Shown here: piece by piece, positions 40,586-50,078 of the stretch | How positions within the stretch are numbered: the stretch's first letter is position 1 | Layout of the letters: the number at the start of each line of letters is the position of its first letter | NCBI RefSeq assembly: GCF_007679045.1 | Contig: NZ_VEFS01000001.1 | Coordinates: forward strand, 1,604,638-1,668,637 | Direction: 5' to 3' | DNA: 64,000 nt | From: Microbacterium sp. BH-3-3-3 | GTDB taxonomy: Bacteria > Actinomycetota > Actinomycetes > Actinomycetales > Microbacteriaceae | Notes under the pieces: generated by a model | Seen by the model: the letters and a program-made list of their open reading frames with translations, nothing else | Database searches by the model: none | What the model was told of the DNA's origin: nothing | Made by a program: the position numbers and the translations under genes

Positions 40586-40668
40586 GCGTTCGCGCGGGGA
40601 GTCCTGCGGTGGTTCACCGCCGAGTCAACGGGTTTGGACCCCTGCCCCGACGAGACGAGACTAGGAGC

Positions 40669-41340
40669 ATGTCCGATGACAGCTCCTCTTCCGTCTACAC
40701 GCTCTGGGCCGTGTTCCGCCGCGACCCCGAGAACCCCGTCGTCGCCTCCGAGGCGACCGAGCTGGCCGACCTGGTCTCGCTCATCGAGGCCGACGGCGTC
40801 ACCGTCCGCGGCTTCTACGACGTCAGCGGCCTGCGCGCCGACGCCGACCTCATGGTCTGGCTGCACGGCGAAGACCCCCAGGCGCTGCAGCGCGATCTGC
40901 GCCGCCTGCGCCGCACCGAGCTGCTGAAGAACCTCCTGCCCACGTGGAACGCGATGGGCGTGCACCGCGACGCCGAGTTCAACCGCTCGCACGTGCCCGG
41001 CTTCCTCCGCGGCATCGAGGCGCAGCAGTGGCTGTGCCTCTACCCCTTCGTGCGCAGCTACGAGTGGTACCTGCTGCCCGAGGCGGAGCGCCGCGAGATG
41101 CTCATCGAGCACGGCAAGAAGGGCTCCGCCTACAAGGGCGTCATCGCCAACACGGTGGCCTCGTTCGCCCTCGGCGACTACGAGTGGCTCCTGCCGATGG
41201 AGGCCGACGTGCTCACCGACCTCGTCGACATGATGCGCGACCTCCGCTACACCGAGGCCCGTCGTCACGTGCGCGAGGAGGTGCCGTTCTACACGGGCCG
41301 TCTGGTCTCCCTCGACGAGATCCCCGAGATCCTCCAGTGA
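40669..41340 (+). CDS. hemQ: Coproheme decarboxylase
   Basis: A 223-residue chlorite-dismutase-fold enzyme that converts coproheme to heme b with H2O2. Residues expected for the actinobacterial type are present: catalytic Tyr Y125 (LYPFVRS), distal His H108 (RSHVPGF) and proximal ligand H148 (IEHGKKG). Its presence shows that heme is made by the coproporphyrin-dependent route. GAGACT ends 6 nt before the ATG; AGGAG in between is too close to serve normally. The stop overlaps the hemC start by 4 nt. Confidence 0.96.
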   Translation: MSDDSSSSVYTLWAVFRRDPENPVVASEATELADLVSLIEADGVTVRGFYDVSGLRADADLMVWLHGEDPQALQRDLRRLRRTELLKNLLPTWNAMGVHRDAEFNRSHVPGFLRGIEAQQWLCLYPFVRSYEWYLLPEAERREMLIEHGKKGSAYKGVIANTVASFALGDYEWLLPMEADVLTDLVDMMRDLRYTEARRHVREEVPFYTGRLVSLDEIPEILQ

Positions 41341-42335
41341 GCGCGCCTCTGCGCCTCGGCACCCGCCGCAGCACCCTGGCGATGGCGCAGTCGCAGATGG
41401 TCGCCGACGCCGTGGCCGCGGCATCCGGTCGCCCCGTCGAACTGGTCCCGATCGTGTCGGAGGGCGACGTCAACCGCGCGTCGCTGTCTCAGCTGGGCGG
41501 GCGCGGCGTCTTCGCCAACGGTCTGCGCGAGGCGCTCGCCGCCGATCGATGCGATTTCCTCGTGCACTCGCTGAAAGACCTGCCGACGCAGCAGCCCGAC
41601 GGCCTGGTGATCGCCGCGACCCCGACGCGTGAAGACGCTCGCGACGTCGTCGTGACGCGCGACGGTGTTCCCCTGGGCTCTCTCGCCCCGGGCGCGCGGG
41701 TGGGCACGGGTTCGCCCCGCCGCATCGCTCAGGCCTCGCGGCACAACCCGCGCCTCGACATCCGCGACATCCGCGGCAACGTCGACTCGCGCCTCGCGCG
41801 CGTGCGCGACGGCGAACTGGATGCCGTGATCCTCGCCGCCGCCGGCTTGTCGCGGCTCGGGGGAGACCTCGGCGGTCTCGAGGCCGAGGCCCTGGGCCTG
41901 TCGGAGTGGCCCACGGCTCCCGGCCAGGGATCGCTCGCCGTCGAGACGCGCACCGACATCGACCCCGAGATCCTCGCGGCCCTCGCGCAGCTCGACGACG
42001 AGGACACCCGGGTCGCGATCACCGCGGAACGCACGGTGCTCTCGGCGCTCGACGCCGGGTGCAGCGCCCCCGTCGGCACGCACGCCTCGCTCACCGAGGG
42101 TGATCTGCGGCTGCGGGCCGTGGTCTATGCGCTCGATGGAACGCAACGGATCGGCATCGACCGAACCGTGCGTCTCTCGCCGGGGTATGGTGGGGAAACG
42201 GGCAGTGGCAATGGAGCGGATGCTGCCGACGACGGGGGAACGATCGCGCGAGCGGCGCGAGCGGGCCGAGAAGCCGCGCGTCGGTTGCTCGAACGTGGGG
42301 CGGCCGACCTGGTACCACGAGAGTCGACCACATGA
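41337..42335 (+). CDS. hemC: Hydroxymethylbilane synthase (porphobilinogen deaminase)
   Basis: A 332-residue enzyme polymerising four porphobilinogens. The dipyrromethane-cofactor Cys is C242 (LDAGCSAPVG). LRLGTRRSTLAMAQS opens the protein, VHSLKDLPT and GTGSPRRIAQ supply substrate Arg/Lys residues. GTG start overlaps hemQ (GTGA) and the stop overlaps hemD (ATGA), so hemQCDB is a tightly coupled operon. The last 50 residues (ETGSGNGADAADDGG) include a low-complexity insertion. Confidence 0.96.
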   Translation: MSAPLRLGTRRSTLAMAQSQMVADAVAAASGRPVELVPIVSEGDVNRASLSQLGGRGVFANGLREALAADRCDFLVHSLKDLPTQQPDGLVIAATPTREDARDVVVTRDGVPLGSLAPGARVGTGSPRRIAQASRHNPRLDIRDIRGNVDSRLARVRDGELDAVILAAAGLSRLGGDLGGLEAEALGLSEWPTAPGQGSLAVETRTDIDPEILAALAQLDDEDTRVAITAERTVLSALDAGCSAPVGTHASLTEGDLRLRAVVYALDGTQRIGIDRTVRLSPGYGGETGSGNGADAADDGGTIARAARAGREAARRLLERGAADLVPRESTT

Positions 42336-43147
42336 ATGAAGGCCACTGGAACACGCCGAACCCCTCGACGGGCGGCGTGCCCAAACCTCTGTCCGGTCGA
42401 CGCGTGCTCGTGCCGCGCGGAGGCCCCTGGGGCGACGGCGTCGCCGCCAGCCTGCGTCAGCTCGGAGCCGTTCCGGTCATCGCTCCGCTGATCAACTTCG
42501 CGCCGACGAACGACCAGGCCACCCTCGACCAGGCGCTCGCCGACCTCGCCGACGGCGCCTTCGACTGGCTGACCCTGACCAGCGCCACCACCGTCGACGT
42601 GCTCTACGCCTACAAGGCCGTGATCCCCGCGCAGACCAAGGTCGCCGTCGTGGGCGAGACCACGGCCGCGGCGATGCAGGCCGTCGGCTACCACGTCGAC
42701 CTCGTGCCCGAGCGTGACAACTCCGCACAGGGCATGGCCGAGCAGATGATCGCGATCGAGACCGAGCCGCGCAACGTGCTGACCCTGCGCAGCGAGATCG
42801 CCAAGCCCGTGCTCACGCGCCTGCTCATCGAGGCCGGGCACAACGTGCGCAGCGTCGTCGCGTACCGCACGGTGGGCGTGCCCGTGACCGAGAAGATCGC
42901 GGCCGACGTCACCTCGGGTCGCATCAACGCCATCCTGGTCACCAGTGGCTCGGTCGCGGAGCAGGTCGTCGACCAGTTCCCCGAGATCCCGGCATCCACC
43001 GTCATCGCCGCCATCGGCCCCCGCACCGCCAAAGACGCCAAGCGCGCCGGTCTGAGCGTCGACGTGGTGGCCGAGACCCAGACCGTCGACTCCCTCATCG
43101 AAGCCGTCGCCCGCTTCCCCCTGCACTCCGACGAATCGACCTCATGA
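42332..43147 (+). CDS. hemD: Uroporphyrinogen-III synthase
   Basis: A 271-residue two-domain HemD. The family is poorly conserved, but [38 protein letters not shown] and [13 protein letters not shown] are the expected segments, and position between hemC and hemB is decisive. Both ends overlap neighbours by 4 nt. It closes and inverts ring D of hydroxymethylbilane. Confidence 0.93.
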   Translation: MNEGHWNTPNPSTGGVPKPLSGRRVLVPRGGPWGDGVAASLRQLGAVPVIAPLINFAPTNDQATLDQALADLADGAFDWLTLTSATTVDVLYAYKAVIPAQTKVAVVGETTAAAMQAVGYHVDLVPERDNSAQGMAEQMIAIETEPRNVLTLRSEIAKPVLTRLLIEAGHNVRSVVAYRTVGVPVTEKIAADVTSGRINAILVTSGSVAEQVVDQFPEIPASTVIAAIGPRTAKDAKRAGLSVDVVAETQTVDSLIEAVARFPLHSDESTS

Positions 43148-44127
43148 GCTTCCCCGAGCACCGCCCGCGGCGCCTGCGCCGCACCCCCGCCGTCCGTCGT
43201 CTCGCTCGCGAGACCCACCTCGTGCCCTCGCAGCTCGTGCTGCCGATGTTCGTGCGCGAGGGCATCACCGAGCCGAGCCCGATCGGTTCGATGCCCGGCA
43301 TCGTGCAGCACTCGATGGACTCCCTCCGCCGCGCGGTCGCCGAGGCCGCCGAGCAGCGCATCGGCGGGGTGATGCTCTTCGGCGTGCCCGAGGTGCGCGA
43401 CGCGGTGGGCTCCGGCGCCGACGACCCGAACGGCATCCTGAATCGCGCCACCGAGGCCGTGGTGGCCGAGGTCGGCGATGCGGTGGTCGTGCAGACCGAC
43501 CTGTGCCTCGACGAGTTCACCGATCACGGGCACTGCGGCGTCCTCCGTGACGACGGGGCCGTCGACAACGACGCGACCCTCGAGCGCTACACCGCGATGG
43601 GCCTCGCCCAGGCGCGCGCGGGCTCGGCGATGCTGGGGCTGTCGGGGATGATGGACGGCCAGGTCGGCGCGGTGCGCGAGGCGCTCGATGCCGAGGGCTT
43701 CACCGACACGTTGATCCTCGCCTACTCGGCGAAGTACGCGGGGGCGTTCTACGGCCCGTTCCGCGAGGCCGTCGACTCGCAGCTGAAGGGCGATCGCCGC
43801 TCGTACCAGCTCGACCCCGGCAACGGCCGCGAGGGCGTCCGCGAAGCGCTGCTCGACGTCGAAGAGGGCGCCGACGTCGTCATGGTCAAGCCGGCGCTGC
43901 CGTATCTCGACGTGCTCGCCGACGTGAAGGCCTCGGTCGACGTGCCCGTGTGGGCGTACCAGGTGTCGGGCGAGTACGCGATGGTCGAGGCGGCTGCGGC
44001 CCACGGCTGGATCGACCGCCAGGGCGCGATCATGGAGAGCCTGCTCGGCATCCGTCGCGCCGGCGCCGACGCGATCCTGACGTACTGGGCGGTCGAGGCC
44101 GCCCGCTGGCTCCGCGCCGAGCTCTGA
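43144..44127 (+). CDS. hemB: Delta-aminolevulinic acid dehydratase (porphobilinogen synthase)
   Basis: A 327-residue TIM-barrel enzyme condensing two ALA to porphobilinogen. Schiff-base lysines are K197 (AYSAKYAG) and K249 (VMVKPALPY). The metal region [15 protein letters not shown] (119-133) keeps two of the three usual zinc cysteines (C121, C131) with Asp at the middle position, intermediate between Zn- and Mg-type enzymes. Length normal. The 103-nt gap to hemL has no terminator I can see. Confidence 0.96.
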   Translation: MSFPEHRPRRLRRTPAVRRLARETHLVPSQLVLPMFVREGITEPSPIGSMPGIVQHSMDSLRRAVAEAAEQRIGGVMLFGVPEVRDAVGSGADDPNGILNRATEAVVAEVGDAVVVQTDLCLDEFTDHGHCGVLRDDGAVDNDATLERYTAMGLAQARAGSAMLGLSGMMDGQVGAVREALDAEGFTDTLILAYSAKYAGAFYGPFREAVDSQLKGDRRSYQLDPGNGREGVREALLDVEEGADVVMVKPALPYLDVLADVKASVDVPVWAYQVSGEYAMVEAAAAHGWIDRQGAIMESLLGIRRAGADAILTYWAVEAARWLRAEL

Positions 44128-44230
44128 GCTGTCTCCTCTCACACGCGAGGGGTCCCTTCTCGTCGCCTGGACGGCGTCGAAGCGACACTTTTCGACCCCT
44201 CACTCAGGGGCGCCCGGAAGAATGGATGCC

Positions 44231-45571
44231 ATGACCGATCTCAACGACCAGTGGTTCGCTCGCGCCAAGGACGTCATTCCGGGCGGAGTCAACTCGCCGG
44301 TGCGCGCGTACGGCTCCGTGGGCGGCACGCCGCGGTTCGTGCAGTCGGCGTCCGGCCCTCGGATCACGGATGCCGCGGGTCGCGAGTACGTCGACCTCGT
44401 CGCCTCGTGGGGTCCGGCCCTGCTCGGCCACGCGCACCCCGAGGTGGTCGGGGCGGTGCAGTCCGCGGCATCCCGCGGTCTGTCGTTCGGTGCTCCGACG
44501 GGGGCCGAGGTCGAACTGGCCGATCTCGTCGCGCAGCGCGTGCAGGTCGGAGACCTGAAGCCGATCGAGAAGGTGCGTCTGGTGTCGACCGGAACCGAGG
44601 CGACGATGACGGCGATCCGTCTCGCGCGCGGCGTGACCGGTCGCGACCTGCTGATCAAGTTCGCCGGGCACTACCACGGCCACTCCGACGGCCTGCTGGC
44701 CGCCGCCGGATCGGGCGTCGCGACCCTCGCCCTGCCCGGGTCGGCCGGTGTTCCCGCGCCCATCGCCGCGCAGACGCTCGTGCTGCCCTACAACGACCTC
44801 GATGCGGTGCGCGAGGTGTTCGAGGTGCACGGCGAGAACATCGCCGCGATCATCGTCGAGGCCGCCTCGGCCAACATGGGCGTCGTCCCGCCGCTCCCCG
44901 GCTTCAACGCCGCCCTCGCCGACATCGCGCACAGCCACGGATCCCTGCTGATCATGGACGAGGTGCTCACCGGATTCCGCGTGCACCCGGCCGGTTTCTG
45001 GGGTCTGCAGGCCTCGCAGGGCGAGCGCTACCTGCCCGACATCCTCACGTACGGCAAGGTCATCGGCGGCGGCATGCCGCTGGCGGCCCTCGCTGGTCGC
45101 GCCGAGATCATGGACCACCTCGCGCCCCTCGGCCCCGTGTACCAGGCGGGCACGCTGTCGGGGAACCCGCTGTCGGTGGCCGCCGGTCTCGCGACCCTGC
45201 GCCTGGCCACTCCCGAGGTCTACGCCGCGGTCGACGCCGCGGCCACGCAGGTCGCCGATGCGCTGAACGCGGCGCTGACGGCCGAGGGCGTCGTGCACGC
45301 CGTGCCGCGCGCGGGCTCGTTGTTCGGCGTCGCGTTCCTGCCCGAGATTCCCCTCGACTATGCCACGGCGCTCACGCAGCAGTCCTACCGGTACGCGCCC
45401 TTCTTCCACGCGATGCTGGATGCCGGGGTCTCGCTGCCCCCGAGCGTGTTCGAAGCCTGGTTCCTCACCGCCGCCCACGACGAGGTCGCCCTCGAGCGCG
45501 TGCTCGAGGCGCTGCCGGTCGCGGCGAAGGCTGCCGCGGAGGCGCTGGATCCGACGCTGCTCGCGCAGTAG
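44231..45571 (+). CDS. hemL: Glutamate-1-semialdehyde 2,1-aminomutase
   Basis: A 446-residue PLP enzyme producing 5-aminolevulinate, partner of HemA. PLP Lys is K276 ([14 protein letters not shown]); [17 protein letters not shown] and [17 protein letters not shown] are family signatures. ATG at 44231 is preferred to one three codons earlier because AAGAAT-GGATGCC precedes it exactly as at hemE, suggesting its own leaderless promoter. Confidence 0.97.
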   Translation: MTDLNDQWFARAKDVIPGGVNSPVRAYGSVGGTPRFVQSASGPRITDAAGREYVDLVASWGPALLGHAHPEVVGAVQSAASRGLSFGAPTGAEVELADLVAQRVQVGDLKPIEKVRLVSTGTEATMTAIRLARGVTGRDLLIKFAGHYHGHSDGLLAAAGSGVATLALPGSAGVPAPIAAQTLVLPYNDLDAVREVFEVHGENIAAIIVEAASANMGVVPPLPGFNAALADIAHSHGSLLIMDEVLTGFRVHPAGFWGLQASQGERYLPDILTYGKVIGGGMPLAALAGRAEIMDHLAPLGPVYQAGTLSGNPLSVAAGLATLRLATPEVYAAVDAAATQVADALNAALTAEGVVHAVPRAGSLFGVAFLPEIPLDYATALTQQSYRYAPFFHAMLDAGVSLPPSVFEAWFLTAAHDEVALERVLEALPVAAKAAAEALDPTLLAQ

Positions 45572-45649
45572 CCGGGATCATCCTCGAGGAGGACCCGTTT
45601 CGTCCGTTGCGATGATGTGCGACGGATGCCGTGCGGCGAGGCTGGAACC

Positions 45650-45799
45650 ATGCTTCCCGCACCTCCCGCACCGTCCGTCCTCTCGCCGCTGTTGTCGCGG
45701 CTCGCGGCGTGGTGGCCGACGCCGATGGCCCCGCGTCGGCGTCGCGCGACGTGGCAGCCGCTGCGTGGCGGTGCCGCGGTCGATGCCCGGTCGAGCTGA
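45650..45799 (+). CDS. Possible small ORF upstream of cofD (49 aa)
   Basis: A 49-codon frame, MLPAPPAPSVLSPLLSRLAA through RRRRATWQPLRGG, Pro/Arg/Trp-rich. GAGGCT ends 6 nt before its ATG, and its start context (GGAACCATGCTTCC) nearly duplicates that of cofD 200 nt downstream (GAACCAATGCTTCC). It could be a real small gene, a leader peptide, or the relic of a duplicated cofD start. No family recognised. The rest of 45572-45850 shows nothing else. Confidence 0.35.
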   Translation: MLPAPPAPSVLSPLLSRLAAWWPTPMAPRRRRATWQPLRGGAAVDARSS

Positions 45800-45850
45800 G
45801 CGACACCGGTTCCGGTCGATCGCCCTCCGTGCGGCTGGAAGACTGAACCA

Positions 45851-46816
45851 ATGCTTCCTCCCCAGCCCCGTGTCGTCGTCCTCGCCGGTGGAGTCGGGGG
45901 GTCGAAGTTCACCCTCGGCGTCCGCGCGGCCCTCCGCCGGCTGAACGCCCCCGAGGCCACCGTCGTCGTCAACACGGGCGACGACCTGTGGCTGTCTGGT
46001 GTGCGTCTGCAGCCCGACGTCGATTCGATCACGTACGCCCTGGCCGGCGTCAACGACACGGAGCGCGGCTGGGGTCGGGCCGGTGACACCGAGCGCGTCA
46101 ACGAAGAACTCCAGGCGTGGGGCGCGGGCTGGCCGTGGTTCACGCTCGGCGATCTCGACCTCGGCACGCACCTGGCGCGCACGGGGTGGCTGCGCGACGG
46201 ACTCACCCCGACCGAGGTGCTCGCGCGCATGGCGCAGCGGTGGCCGCTCGGCATCCGGATGCTCCCCATGACCGACAGCGAGGTCGACACCCACGTGCTG
46301 CTCGACGACGGCGGGCGCCTGCACTTCCAGGAGTGGTGGACGCGCCACCGCGCGAAGCTCACCCCCCGTGCCTTCGAGAACCCCGGGATCGCGGATGCCG
46401 TGCCCGCGCCGGGCGTCGCCGAGGCCATTGCGGCGGCCGATGTCGTCCTGATCGCACCGTCGAACCCCGTCGTATCGATCGGTCCGATCCTGGCGGTTTC
46501 AGGGATCCGGGATGCCGTGCGGCAGACGTCGGCGAAAGTGGTCGGCGTCTCGCCGATCATCGGCGGGCGGGTCGTGCGCGGCATGGCCGACGTCTGCCTG
46601 ACCGCGATCGGGGTCGAGACCTCCGCCGCGGCCGTCGCCCGGCACTACGGCGCGCGGTCGGCGGACGGCGTGCTCGACGCGTGGCTGCTGGCTGAGGAGG
46701 ACGCGGCGGGGGCACCAGAGGTGGAGGCCGCGGGGATCCGCGCCGTCGTCACCCCGCTGTGGATGCGCGACGAGGCGACCTCGGCCGCGATCGCGGAGGC
46801 AGCGCTCGGGGCCTGA
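45851..46816 (+). CDS. cofD: 2-phospho-L-lactate transferase (F420 synthesis)
   Basis: A 321-residue CofD/FbiA joining the phospholactyl (or phosphoenolpyruvyl) group to FO. VVVLAGGVGGSKFTLGVR (8-25) is the nucleotide-binding start; VVNTGDDLWLSGVRLQPDVD and LGDLDLGTHLAR are signature stretches; LIAPSNPVVSIGPIL is near the middle. AAGACT ends 6 nt before the ATG. It converges with cofC (13 nt between stops). Gamma-glutamyl ligase (fbiB/cofE) is not in the window. Confidence 0.95.
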   Translation: MLPPQPRVVVLAGGVGGSKFTLGVRAALRRLNAPEATVVVNTGDDLWLSGVRLQPDVDSITYALAGVNDTERGWGRAGDTERVNEELQAWGAGWPWFTLGDLDLGTHLARTGWLRDGLTPTEVLARMAQRWPLGIRMLPMTDSEVDTHVLLDDGGRLHFQEWWTRHRAKLTPRAFENPGIADAVPAPGVAEAIAAADVVLIAPSNPVVSIGPILAVSGIRDAVRQTSAKVVGVSPIIGGRVVRGMADVCLTAIGVETSAAAVARHYGARSADGVLDAWLLAEEDAAGAPEVEAAGIRAVVTPLWMRDEATSAAIAEAALGA

Positions 46817-46829
46817 GGCTCCGGCCCGG

Positions 46830-47465
46830 TCAGGCCGCAGCCGCAGACAGCACCGCCGACGTCCGCGGACCCACGCCGAGCGCCACGGCCTCGGACAGCT
46901 GGGCCGCCGTATCGACGTCGCGGTGCAGCGTCGAGTCGCGCTCCACGGCCAGATCGGTGCAGCCGAGTAGCCGGTGACGGGCGGCGGAATCGGGGCCGAA
47001 GGCCGAGACCCACACCGCCCCGGCGCGGGCGGTGACGAGCGTAGAGCCCGTGCCCTCGGCATCCGTCACCAAACCCCGTTCGACGGATGCCGCGAGCTCG
47101 AGCGCGGCGTCGAGATCAGCGGGGCGCAGGGCGGGGACGTCGCCGAGTAGCGCGGCCCGCGGGACGCCGACCCCGGCCGCCTCGGCGCCGAGGGCGATGG
47201 CGGCGTCGAGACCGCGGGTGTCGCCCTCGGGCACCACGGCGACGGTGCGCGAGCGGCGGAACTCGGAGCGGACGCCCTCATCGTCGGTCACGACGATGAC
47301 GCGCGACACCAGATCGGCGGCGGCCGCGGCGACGATGGTGTCGAGCGCGATGGCGCGCGCGAGGGTCTCGCGGTCGGTGCCGACGTCGGTGAGTCGGGTC
47401 TTGCCGACCGCGGCGGGCTTCACCGGCACGACGATCGTCCAGCCGGAGGTGTCAGGAATGCTCAT
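46830..47465 (-). CDS. cofC: 2-phospho-L-lactate (phosphoenolpyruvate) guanylyltransferase
   Basis: A 211-residue MobA-like nucleotidyltransferase, CofC/FbiD, that activates phospholactate or PEP with GTP. WTIVVPVKPAAVGKTRL (about 9-25) is the GTP-binding start, with RVIVVTDDEGVRSEF, ALLGDVPALRPADL (metal Asp) and GTGSTLVTAR following. The ATG at 47465 is chosen because CACAAT ends 7 nt before it; earlier in-frame starts at 47474 and 47495 are possible. Its product feeds CofD, encoded convergently. Confidence 0.92.
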   Translation of the reverse strand: MSIPDTSGWTIVVPVKPAAVGKTRLTDVGTDRETLARAIALDTIVAAAAADLVSRVIVVTDDEGVRSEFRRSRTVAVVPEGDTRGLDAAIALGAEAAGVGVPRAALLGDVPALRPADLDAALELAASVERGLVTDAEGTGSTLVTARAGAVWVSAFGPDSAARHRLLGCTDLAVERDSTLHRDVDTAAQLSEAVALGVGPRTSAVLSAAAA

Positions 47466-47553
47466 CGGCTCCATTGTGTGCCGACCGTCCGACATTCGCG
47501 TGCGGGGGTGGCGGGGTGCCGCGAAATGTGCAGCCCCGCGCCACCCCGGCGCC

Positions 47554-48564
47554 TCACGCGAACCGCTTGCGCAGGCGGGGCAGGATCTCCTCGCCGTACA
47601 TGTGCAGGAACTCCTTCTGGTCGTGCCCGGGGTCGTGGAACACGAGGTGGCGGAAGCCGAGGTCGACGTACCGCGCGATGCGCTCGACGTGCTCGTCGGG
47701 GTCGGTCGAGACGATGAAGCGCGAGGCCGCGCGCTCGATCGGCAGCTCGTTCGCGAGGCGCTGCATCTCGATCGGGTCGTGCACGCTCATCTTCTCTTCG
47801 GCGGTGAGCGCGAGGGGGGCCCAGAAGCGGGTCTTCTCCATCGCGGTGTCGTGGTCGGGGTGGTATGACACCTTCACCTCCATGAGGGTGTCGACGTCGT
47901 CGCGCGACCGGCCGGCCTTCGACAGGCCGTCGTCGAGGGCGGGCAGCAGCTTCTCGGTGTAGAGCTCGGGGTCTTTGCCGCTCGTGGTGATGTAACCCTC
48001 GGCGATGCGGCCGGCCAGACGCGTGGCCGCGGGTCCCGAGGCGCCGATGTAGATCGGCACCTTCTGCTCGGGGCGATCGTAGATCGTGGCGTCCTTGACC
48101 GAGTAGTACGTGCCCTCGTAGGTGACGCGCTCGCCGGCCCACAGCTCGTTGATGATCGTGATGGCCTCTTTGAGGCGCTGGAAGCGCTCGGGCGGCTCGG
48201 GCCACTCGAGACCCAGGGTCACCTCGTTGAGCGCCTCGCCGGTGCCGACGCCCAGCACGACGCGGCCGGGGTACATCACGCCGAGGGTCGCGAACACCTG
48301 CGCGATGACGCCGGGGTGGTAGCGGAAGGTCGGGGTGAGAACGCTCGTGCCGATGATGACGCGCTCGGTGCGCGCGCCCAGGGCGCCGAGCCAGGGCAGA
48401 GCGTTGGGGGCGTGACCGCCGTCGTGCATCCACGGCTGCAGGTGGTCGGAGAGGAAGACGGAGTCGAAGCCGACCTCCTCGGCCAGCACGCCGAATTCGA
48501 GCAGCTCGTTGGGCCCGAACTGCTCGCTCGAGGCCTTGTAGCCGAATCTCAGGGGAACGCTCAT
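47554..48564 (-). CDS. F420-dependent glucose-6-phosphate dehydrogenase-like LLM-class oxidoreductase
   Basis: A 336-residue luciferase-like TIM barrel, the same length as mycobacterial Fgd. LRFGYKASSEQFGPNELLEF opens the protein; VFLSDHLQPWMHDGGHAPNAL holds the catalytic His/Trp region; LGVGTGEALNEV and PIYIGASGPAATRLAGRIAEG are typical of Fgd. It probably reduces F420 with glucose-6-phosphate. ATG at 48564 after AAGGAG. Downstream of fbiC and the monooxygenase on the same strand, 44 nt from the latter. Confidence 0.92.
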   Translation of the reverse strand: MSVPLRFGYKASSEQFGPNELLEFGVLAEEVGFDSVFLSDHLQPWMHDGGHAPNALPWLGALGARTERVIIGTSVLTPTFRYHPGVIAQVFATLGVMYPGRVVLGVGTGEALNEVTLGLEWPEPPERFQRLKEAITIINELWAGERVTYEGTYYSVKDATIYDRPEQKVPIYIGASGPAATRLAGRIAEGYITTSGKDPELYTEKLLPALDDGLSKAGRSRDDVDTLMEVKVSYHPDHDTAMEKTRFWAPLALTAEEKMSVHDPIEMQRLANELPIERAASRFIVSTDPDEHVERIARYVDLGFRHLVFHDPGHDQKEFLHMYGEEILPRLRKRFA

Positions 48565-48608
48565 GAGTCTCCTTCTGCGTGACGCGCGCACGGGCGTGCG
48601 CGAGGTGG

Positions 48609-50078
48609 TCAGCTGCGCACGGGGGTGTGCGCGGGTTCGAACTCCGACCCGTCGGCGCCGGTGAGGCGCTCCCGGAACGACTGCACGGTGCCCGGCCACA
48701 GCAGGGTGAGCCGGCCCGAGCGGGCGTCGACGTACCAGTTGCGGCATCCGCCGGTCATCCAGGGAGTGGATGCCGCGGCGGCATCGATCTCCGCGGTGTA
48801 GGCCGCTTCGGCCTCGGGGCGTACGCGCAGCACCCGCTCGGGGCGGCGATCGCGTTCGGAGAGGGCGCGCACCACGTAGGCGGCCTGCTCTTCGGCCATG
48901 AGCACGGCGGAGTTGTGGCCGAGGCTCGCATTGGGGCCGTTGAGCACGAACAGGTTGGGGAACCCGGAGACGACGGTCGAGCCGAACGAGGTCATCCCCT
49001 CGGCCCAGTGCTCGGCGAGGGTCTCGTCGTCGCCGCGCACGAGGTCGGCGTACGGCTGCTCGGCCGAGGCGAACCCCGTCGCGAGCACGAGCACGTCGGC
49101 CTCGTATCGCTCGCCGCTCGCGGCGGTCAGCGTCGAGCCCTCGACGGAGGCGAGCTCCGTGGGTTCGAGGGTCACGGCATCCGACGCCACCGCCGGGTAG
49201 AACGCGTCGGAGAGCAGCACGCGCTTGCAGCCGAAGGCGTAGTCGGGGGTGAGCGCGGCGCGCAGCGCAGGGTCGGCGACCTGCGCGCGCAGGTGCGCGA
49301 GGGCGGCGTCGCGAGCGGCGGCGGATGCCACGGCGTCACCCGACCGCGAGGCGAAACGCTGCTCGCCCTCGGCGTAGAGCTCGGCCCGCAGGCAGGCCAG
49401 GGCGCCGGGGTTGTCGGCGAGGCGTTCGCGCTCGGCGAGGGGGATGTCGCCCCCGCCGCGGGGGACGATCCACGCGGGGGTGCGCTGGAAGAGCGTGACG
49501 TGCGCGGCGCGACGCGCGAGCTCGGGCACGAGCTGCACGGCGCTGGCCCCGGTGCCGACGACGGCGACCCTCTTGCCCGTGAGGTCGACGTCGTGGTCGT
49601 ACCGCGCGGAGTGGAACAGCGGCCCCGCGAACGACTCGAGCCCGGGGATCGTGGGGACGAACGGCTCGGTGAGGCGCCCGCACGCGAGCACGAGCGAGCG
49701 GGCGAGAAGCTCTTCGCTGCCGGTGTCGATGCGCCAGACCGACGTCTCGGCGTCCCACGCGGCGCCGAGCATCGGCGTGCGCAGTCGCAGCTTGTCGCCG
49801 AGCCCTTCGCGGGCGGCGACGTCGCGCAGGTAGGCCTGGATCTCGCCACCCGGCGCGAAGGTGCGCGACCAACCCGCGTTGGGGTGCGCGGCGAGGCTGT
49901 ACAGGTGCGCGGGCACGTCGCACGCCACGCCGGGGTAGGTGTTGTCGCGCCAGGTGCCGCCGACGTCGGTCGCGCGCTCGAGCACGATCACGTCGTCGCG
50001 GCCCGCTCGTCGCAGGGCACCGGCCATCGCGAGGCCCGCGAACCCGGCCCCGACCACGACCGTGTCGATGATCCTCAT
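48609..50078 (-). CDS. Flavin-containing monooxygenase (Baeyer-Villiger-like)
   Basis: A 489-residue FAD/NADPH monooxygenase. First Rossmann VVVGAGFAGLAMAGALRRAG (7-26), GGTWRDNTYPGVACDVPAHLY typical of BVMO/FMO proteins, and a second Rossmann VAVVGTGASAVQLVPEL. The type-I BVMO fingerprint FxGxxxHxxxW[P/D] reads F150-AGPLF-H156-SAR-Y160-D, with Tyr replacing Trp. ATG overlaps the fbiC stop by 4 nt, so it is translationally coupled to F420 synthesis, an unexpected partner. Substrate unknown. Confidence 0.9.
   Translation of the reverse strand: MRIIDTVVVGAGFAGLAMAGALRRAGRDDVIVLERATDVGGTWRDNTYPGVACDVPAHLYSLAAHPNAGWSRTFAPGGEIQAYLRDVAAREGLGDKLRLRTPMLGAAWDAETSVWRIDTGSEELLARSLVLACGRLTEPFVPTIPGLESFAGPLFHSARYDHDVDLTGKRVAVVGTGASAVQLVPELARRAAHVTLFQRTPAWIVPRGGGDIPLAERERLADNPGALACLRAELYAEGEQRFASRSGDAVASAAARDAALAHLRAQVADPALRAALTPDYAFGCKRVLLSDAFYPAVASDAVTLEPTELASVEGSTLTAASGERYEADVLVLATGFASAEQPYADLVRGDDETLAEHWAEGMTSFGSTVVSGFPNLFVLNGPNASLGHNSAVLMAEEQAAYVVRALSERDRRPERVLRVRPEAEAAYTAEIDAAAASTPWMTGGCRNWYVDARSGRLTLLWPGTVQSFRERLTGADGSEFEPAHTPVRS

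Noticed and set aside
48620..48650. GGTTCGAACTCC resembling a tRNA T-arm
   Set aside because: It lies in the coding 3' end of the monooxygenase gene and no acceptor or anticodon arm can be built around it; no tRNA was seen in the window.
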